Assembly: GCF_036320965.1 (NCBI RefSeq)
Contig: NC_092262.1
Span: 2,772,253-2,836,252 of the forward strand
From: Panulirus ornatus
Taxonomy: Eukaryota; Arthropoda; Malacostraca; Decapoda; Palinuridae
Length of the DNA: 64,000 bases
Direction: 5' to 3'
Numbering within the stretch: the stretch's first letter is position 1; each line of letters starts with the position of its first letter. The notes below the pieces were generated by a model. The model made no database searches. It was not told where the DNA came from and saw nothing but the letters and a program-made list of their open reading frames with translations. Below are positions 57,793-64,000 of the stretch, piece by piece. Made by a program: the position numbers and the translations under genes.

Positions 57793-60700
57793 TATCCCTG
57801 GGGATAGGGGTGAAAGAATACTTCCCACGTATTCCTCGCGTGTCGTAGAAAGCGACTAGAGGGGACGGGAGCGGGGGGCCGGAAATCCTCCCCTCCTTGT
57901 ATTAACTTTCTAAAATGGGAAACAGAAGAAGGAGTCACGCGGGGAGTGATCATCCTCCTCGAAGGCTCAGAGTGGGGTGCCTAAATGTGTGTGGATGTAA
58001 CCAAGATGTGAAAAAAGGAGAGATAGGTAGTATGTTTGAGGAAAGGAACCTGGATGTTTTGGCTCTGAGTGAAACGAAGCTCAAGGGTAAAGGGGAAGAG
58101 TGGTTTGGAAATGTCTGGGGAGTGAAGTCAGGGGTTAGTGAGAGGACAAGAGCAAGGGAAGGAGTAGCAATACTCCTGAAACAGGAGTTGTGGGAGTATG
58201 TGATAGAATGTAAGAAAGTAAATTCTCGATTAATATGGGTAAAATTGAAAGTTGATGGAGAGAGGTGGGTGATTATTGGTGCATATGCACCTGGGCATGA
58301 GAAGAAAGATCATGAGAGGCAAGTGTTTTGGGAGCAGCTGAATGAGTGTGTTAGCGGTTTTGATGCACGAGACCGGGTTATAGTGATGGGTGATTTGAAT
58401 GCAAAGGTGAGTAATGTGGCAGTTGAGGGAATAATTGGTATGCATGGGGTGTTCAGTGTTGTAAATGGAAATGGTGAAGAGCTTGTAGATTTATGTGCTG
58501 AAAAAGGACTGATGATTGGGAATACCTGGTTTAAAAAGCGAGATATACATAAGTATACGTATGTAAGTAGGAGAGATGGCCAGAGAGCGTTATTGGATTA
58601 CGTGTTAATTGACAGGCGTGCGAAAGAGAGACTTTTGGATGTTAATGTGCTGAGAGGTGCAACTGGAGGGATGTCTGATCATTATCTTGTGGAGGCTAAG
58701 GTGAAGATTAGTATGGGTTTTCAGAAAAGAGGAGTGAATGTTGGGGTGAAGAAGGTGGTGAGAGTAAGTGAGCTTGGGAAGGAGACCTGTGTGGGGAAGT
58801 ACCAGGAGAGACTGTGTACAGAATGGAAAAAGGTGAGAACAATGGAAGTAAGGGGAGTGGGGGAGGAATGGGATGTATTTAGGGAATCAGTGATGGATTG
58901 CGCAAAAGATGCTTGTGGCATAAGAGTGGGAGGTGGGCTGTTTAGAAAGGGTAGTGAGTGGTGGGATGAAGAAGTAAGAGTATTAGTGAAAGAGAAGAGA
59001 GAGGCATTTGGACGATTTTTGCAGGGAAAAAATGCAATTGAGTGGGAGAAGTATAAAAGAAAGAGACAGGAGGTCAAGAGAAAGGTGCAAGAGGTGAAAA
59101 AAAGGGCAAATGAGAGTTGGGGTGAGAGACTATCAGTAAATTTTAGGGAGAATAAAAAGATGTTCTGGAAGGAGGTAAATAGGGTGCGTAAGACAAGGGA
59201 GCAAATGGGAACTTCAGTGAAGGGCGTAAATGGGGAGGTGATAACAAGTAGTGGTGATGTGAGAAGGAGATGGAATGAGTATTTTGAAGGTTTGTTGAAT
59301 GTGTCTGATGACAGAGTGGCAGATATAGGGTGTTTTGGTCGAGGTGGTGTGCAAAGTGAGAGGGTTAGGGAAAATGATTTGGTAAACAGAGAAGAGGTAG
59401 TAAAAGCTTTGCGGAAGATGAAAGCCGGCAAGGCAGCAAGTTTGGATGGTATTGCAGTGGAATTTATTAAAAAAGGGGGTGACTGTATTGTTGACTGGTT
59501 GGTAAGGTTATTTAATGTATGTATGACTCATGGTGAGGTGCCTGAGGATTGGCGGAATGCGTGCATAGTGCCATTGTACAAAGGCAAAGGGGATAAGAGT
59601 GAGTGCTCAAATTACAGAGGTATAAGTTTGTTGAGTATTCCTGGTAAATTATTTGGGAGGGTATTGATTGAGAGGGTGAAGGCATGTACAGAGCATCAGA
59701 TTGGGGAAGAGCAGTGCGGTTTCAGAAGTGGTAGAGGATGTGTGGATCAGGTGTTTGCTTTGAAGAATGTATGTGAGAAATACTTAGAAAAGCAAATGGA
59801 TTTGTATGTAGCATTTATGGATCTGGAGAAGGCATATGATAGAGTTGATAGAGATGCTCTGTAGAAGGTATTAAGAATATATGGTGTGGGAGGCAAGTTG
59901 TTAGAAGCAGTGAAAAGTTTTTATCGAGGATGTAAGGCATGTGTACGTGTAGGAAGAGAGGAAAGTGATTGGTTCTCAGTGAATGTAGGTTTGCGGCAGG
60001 GGTGTGTGATGTCTCCATGGTTGTTTAATTTGTTTATGGATGGGGTTGTTAGGGAGGTAAATGCAAGAGTCCTGGAAAGAGGGGCAAGTATGAAGTCTGT
60101 TGGGGATGAGAGAGCTTGGGAAGTGAGTCAGTTGTTGTTCGCTGATGATACAGCGCTGGTGGCTGATTCATGTGAGAAACTGCAGAAGCTGGTGACTGAG
60201 TTTGGTAAAGTGTGTGGAAGAAGAAAGTTAAGAGTAAATGTGAATAAGAGCAAGGTTATTAGGTACAGTAGGTCTGAGGGTCAAGTCAATTGGGAGGTGA
60301 GTTTGAATGGAGAAAAACTGGAGGAAGTGAAGTGTTTTAGATATCTGGGAGTGGATCTGTCAGCGGATGGAACCATGGAAGCGGAAGTGGATCATAGGGT
60401 GGGGGAGGGGGCGAAAATTTTGGGAGCCTTGAAAAATGTGTGGAAGTCGAGAACATTATCTCGGAAAGCAAAAATGGGTATGTTTGAAGGAATAGTGGTT
60501 CCAACAATGTTGTATGGTTGCGAGGCGTGGGCTATGGATAGAGTTGTGCGCAGGAGGATGGATGTGCTGGAAATGAGATGCTTGAGGACAATGTGTGGTG
60601 TGAGGTGGTTTGATCGAGTAAGTAACGTAAGGGTAAGAGAGATGTGTGGAAATAAAAAGAGCGTGGTTGAGAGAGCAGAAGAGGGTGTTTTGAAATGGTT

Positions 60701-61095
60701 TGGGCACATGGAGAGAATGAGTGAGGAAAGATTGACCAAGAGGATATATGTGTCGGAGGTGGAGGGAACGAGGAGAAGAGGGAGACCAAATTGGAGGTGG
60801 AAAGATGGAGTGAAAAAGATTTTGTTTGATCGGGGCCTGAACATGCAGGAGGGTGAAAGGAGGGCAAGGAATAGAGTGAATTGGAGCGATGTGGTATACA
60901 TGGGTTGACGTGCTGTCAGTGGATTGAATCAAGGCATGTGAAGCGTCTGGGGTAAACCATGGAAAGCTGTGTAGGTATGTATATTTGCGTGTGTGGACGT
61001 GTGTATGTACATGTGTATGGTGGGGGGGGCCATTTCTTTCGTCTGTTTCCTTGCGCTACCTCGCAAACGCGGGAGACAGCGACAAAGTATAAAAA

Positions 61096-61103
<8 letters not shown>
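57793..61103 (+). mobile_element. RTE-clade LINE, full-length copy (R21)
   Basis: The most complete element: 5' UTR from TATCCCTGGGGATAGGGG (~57790-57914), ORF 57915-60908, short 3' UTR, tail hairpin (~61048-61083) and A-run (61090-61104) into (TA)n. About 3.3 kb. It defines both ends of the family. Shares subfamily variants with R6 and R20. Not present in the left inverted arm. Confidence 0.9.
57915..60908 (+). pseudogene. RTE polyprotein of R21: full length, one premature stop
   Basis: Same reading frame throughout. 57915-59864 encodes 649 residues: the complete endonuclease (SETK, YAPG, GDLN, DYVLID, SDH), linker, and RT to just after motif A (FMDLEKAYDRVDRDAL). TGG to TAG at 59862-59864 replaces Trp 650. 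The frame then continues through RQGCVMSPW, FADD and the C-terminus to the normal stop at 60906-60908. It is one residue shorter than the intact copy (one codon lost in CGMRRVGG, near 58920). Apart from the stop no lesion is seen. A single base change at ordinary C/G-type sites, sequencing error included, could explain it. Confidence 0.9.
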
Positions 61104-61190
<87 letters not shown>

Positions 61191-61191
61191 T
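61104..61191. repeat. (TA)n array between R21 and R14 counterpart
   Basis: About 88 bp of TA, one C interruption near 61185. Confidence 0.95.
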
Positions 61192-62386
61192 TCCCAATCA
61201 TCAGTCCTTTTTCAGCACATGAATCTACAAGCTCTTCACCATTTCCATTTACAGCACTGAACACCCCATGTATACCAATTATTCCCTCAACTGCCACATT
61301 ACTCACCTTTGCATTCAAATCACCCATCACTATAACCCGGTCTCGTGCATCAAAACCACTAACACACTCATTCAGCTGCTCCCAAAACACTTGCCTCTCA
61401 TGATCTTTCTTCTCATGCCCAGGTGCATATGCACCAATAATCACCCATCTCTCTCCATCAACTTTCAGTTTTACCCATATTAATCAAAAATTTACTTTCT
61501 TACATTCTATCACATACTCCCACAACTCCTGTTTCAGGAGTACTGCTTCTCCTTCCCTTGCTCTTGTCCTCTCACTAACCCCTGACTTTACTCCCAAGAC
61601 ATTCCCAAACCACTCTTCCCCTTTACCCTTGATCTTCGTTTCACTCAGAGCCAAAACATCCAGGTTCCTTTCCTCAAACATACTACCTATCTCTCCTTTT
61701 TTCACATCTTGGTTACATCCACACTCATTTAGGCACCCCAATCTGAGCCTTCGAGGAGGATGAGCACTCCCCGCGTGACTCCTTCTTCTGTTTCCCATTT
61801 TAGAAAGTTAAAGAAAATACAAGGAGGGGAGGATTTCTGGCCCCCCACTCCCGTCCCCTCTCGTCGCTTTCTACGACACGCGAGGAATGCGTGGGAAGTA
61901 TTCTTTCACCCCTATCCCCAGGAGGATGGATGTGCTGGAAATGAGATGTTTGAGGACAATGTGTGGTGTGAGGTGGTTTGATCGAGTAAGTAACGTAAGG
62001 GTAAGAGAGATGTGTGGAAATAAAAAGAGCGTGGTTGAGAGAGCAGAAGAGGGTGTTTTGAAATGGTTTGGTCACATGGAGAGAATGAGTGAGGAAAGAT
62101 TGACCAAGAGGATATATGTGTCGGAGGTGGAGGGAACGAGGAGAAGAGGGAGACCAAATTGGAGGTGGGAAGATGGAGTGAAAAAGATTTTCTGTGATCG
62201 GGGCCTGAACATGCAGGATGGAGAAAGGAGGGCAAAGAATAGAGTGAATTGGAGCGATGTGGTATACCGGGGTTGACGTGCTGTCAGTGGATTCAATCAA
62301 GGCATGTGTATGGGGGTGGGTTGGGCCATTTCTTTCGTCTGTTTCCTTGCGCTACCTCGCAAACGCGGGAGACAGCGACAAAGCAA

Positions 62387-62395
<9 letters not shown>
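61192..62395 (+). mobile_element. RTE-clade LINE R14 counterpart (inverted 5' segment plus 3' end)
   Basis: 61192-~61918 is minus-strand endonuclease and 5' UTR. ~61919-62395 is plus-strand C-terminus, short 3' UTR, tail and A-run. Same joint, internal deletion and endonuclease stop (at 61484) as 36672-37886. Confidence 0.85.
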
Positions 62396-62457
<62 letters not shown>

Positions 62458-62518
62458 CACACACATACACATACATACGCACATTTACACACACACACAC
62501 ATACATATATATACATAT
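62396..62518. repeat. (TA)n then (CA/CATA)n microsatellite
   Basis: TA 62396-62450, then CACATA-type repeats to about 62518. Counterpart of 36535-36671, but the TA stretch is shorter (about 55 versus 83 bp). Confidence 0.93.
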
Positions 62519-63207
62519 GAAAAATGTAAGAAACAATTTAGAAAACTGAAACCTCTAGCTTGAAATGAAATGAAAAAAAATGAATGTCACATAATGGTTC
62601 AACCTCTGGATATGGAAAAAGGAAATGTATAATTTATTTACACAAACGTCAATAGTAGTTCTCATCAATTTAACCACTGTATCAATAAGCTTCACTGTCT
62701 AAGCTACATTTTTTCCAATTTCACTATTTTCTTGTCAAAGCACCATGTATGAAAACTATCACTCCAGTAACACAACTATAAACATTTACTTCCCCTTTAA
62801 AAAAGTTCTGGGGAAGTCTGTCTCGATACACTGCGGGACACTCTACCACCTGGCGAGGTCTGTGTTGCAATGGTTCTTGATTCACAAACGTAGTAGCATC
62901 ACTTGTGGGCCAAGGTAGTTCCGTTGGCGAAGAGGAGCTCATGAAACATGTCGGAAAGCATGCTACTGCAGGCAGGAGTGAAGGCTGATGCAAACTGGTA
63001 TCGCTCTGTTCATTCCACAGGCATTTTTCGCATCCGTCGCACTTATCTCCCCAAAGTCACCTCTAAGTCTTATAATTTTGGCGCTAACCCAACATTTTCC
63101 TAGATAGATTCATCTCCTTACTCATATTCTCTGGCAAAAACCAGGAAAGGCAGATATCCTACACAACAACTCGAGCACAAACTTAATACATTCCTTCCCA
63201 AAACAGA
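62519..63207 (-). other. Segment U1, right-arm copy
   Basis: Reverse complement of 35831-36528 with few differences. The 89-codon minus-strand frame 62724-62993 corresponds to 36046-36315. No function recognised. Confidence 0.6.
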
Positions 63208-64000
63208 GTTTAAAAAGCGAGGTATACATAAGTATACTTATGTAAGTAGGAGAGATGGCCAGAGAGCGTTATTGGATTACGCGTTAATTGACAGGCGCGC
63301 GAAAGAGAGACTTTTGGATGTTAATGTGCTGAGAGGTGCAACTGGAGGGATGTCTGATCATTATCTTGTGGAGGCTAAGGTGAAGATTTGTATGGGTTTT
63401 CAGAAAAGAAGAGTGAATGTTGGGGTGAAGAGGGTGGTGAGAGTAAGTGAGCTTGGGAAGGAGACTTGTGTTAGGAAGTACCAGGAGAGACTGAGTACAG
63501 AATGGAAAAAGGTGAGAACAATGGAAGTAAGGGGAGTGGGGGAGGAATGGGATGTATTTAGGGAATCAGTGATGGATTGCGCAAAAGATGCTTGTGGCAT
63601 GAGAAGAGTGGGAGGTGGGTTGATTAGAAAGGGTAGTGAGTGGTGGGATGAAGAAGTAAGAGAATTAGTGAAAGAGAAGAGAGAGGCATTTGGACGATTT
63701 TTGCAGGGAAAAAATGAAATTGAGTGGGAGATGTATAAAAGAAAGAGACAGGAGGTCAAGAGAAAGGTGCAAGAGGTGAAAAAGAGGGCAAATGAGAGTT
63801 GGGGTGAGAGAGTATCATTAAATTTAAGGGAGAATAAAAAGATGTTCCGGAAGGAGGTAAATAAAGTGCGTAAGACAAGGGAGCAAATGGGAACTTCAGT
63901 GAAGGGCGCAAATGGGGAGGTGATAACAAGTAGTGGTGATGTGAGAAGGAGATGGAGTGAGTATTTTGAAGGTTTGCTGAATGTGTTTGATGGCAGAGTG
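63208..64000 (+). mobile_element. RTE-clade LINE R13 counterpart, runs off the window
   Basis: Plus-strand: residue ~206 (FKKRGIHKY) through SDH, the linker and into the region before the RT (residue ~468) at the window edge. It joins U1 at the same point as R13 does at 35830, which confirms it is a duplicate, not an independent insertion. Confidence 0.88.

Overview
This is eukaryotic, gene-poor, repeat-saturated DNA, most likely from a decapod crustacean. The dominant repeat looks like one I associate with spiny-lobster genomes; that is recollection, not something the sequence proves. I recognise no host gene, tRNA, rRNA or CRISPR array. Almost everything that can be named is a non-LTR retrotransposon, a Penelope-like element, a short non-autonomous derivative, or a (TA)n array.

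The main family is an RTE-clade LINE with one ~998-residue ORF (APE-type endonuclease, then reverse transcriptase). I number its copies R1-R21. R3 (ORF 4262-7258, minus strand) is open from start to stop. R21 (57915-60908, plus strand) is full length but for one nonsense codon. The others are 5'-truncated, inverted, fold-back or frameshifted. Nearly every copy is separated from the next by a (TA)n array of about 50-360 bp. The RTE 3' UTR ends in a conserved hairpin-like tail followed by A-rich sequence that runs into (TA)n. Three ~240-bp elements (S1-S3) carry the RTE 5' UTR joined to the RTE 3' tail, so they look like internally deleted RTE copies mobilised in trans.

Layout: 1-21083, RTE copies R1-R9 and S1 separated by (TA)n arrays. 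21084-33110, older sequence: two Penelope-like fragments (21.1-22.3 and 27.6-28.3 kb), decayed RTE copies, a decayed I/jockey-type LINE (24.5-26.4 kb), a degenerate minisatellite (26.9-27.2 kb), S2 with a clean target-site duplication, and unassigned DNA with simple repeats. 33116-51634, RTE copies R13-R19, S3, and a Rex1/Babar-like LINE (39641-41835) nested inside R16. 51635-51734, a 100-N assembly gap. 51735-64000, an inverted near-copy of 35039-43284, including the nested Rex1-like element with the same breakpoints, plus ~4.8 kb of extra RTE sequence.

The inverted arms beside a 100-N gap are either a real large inverted duplication or, more simply, the alternative haplotype placed backwards in the scaffold. 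The most interesting biology is the RTE / (TA)n relationship (tail product and insertion target appear to be the same sequence), the short derivatives sharing both RTE ends, and well-resolved 5'-inverted copies of the kind expected from twin priming.
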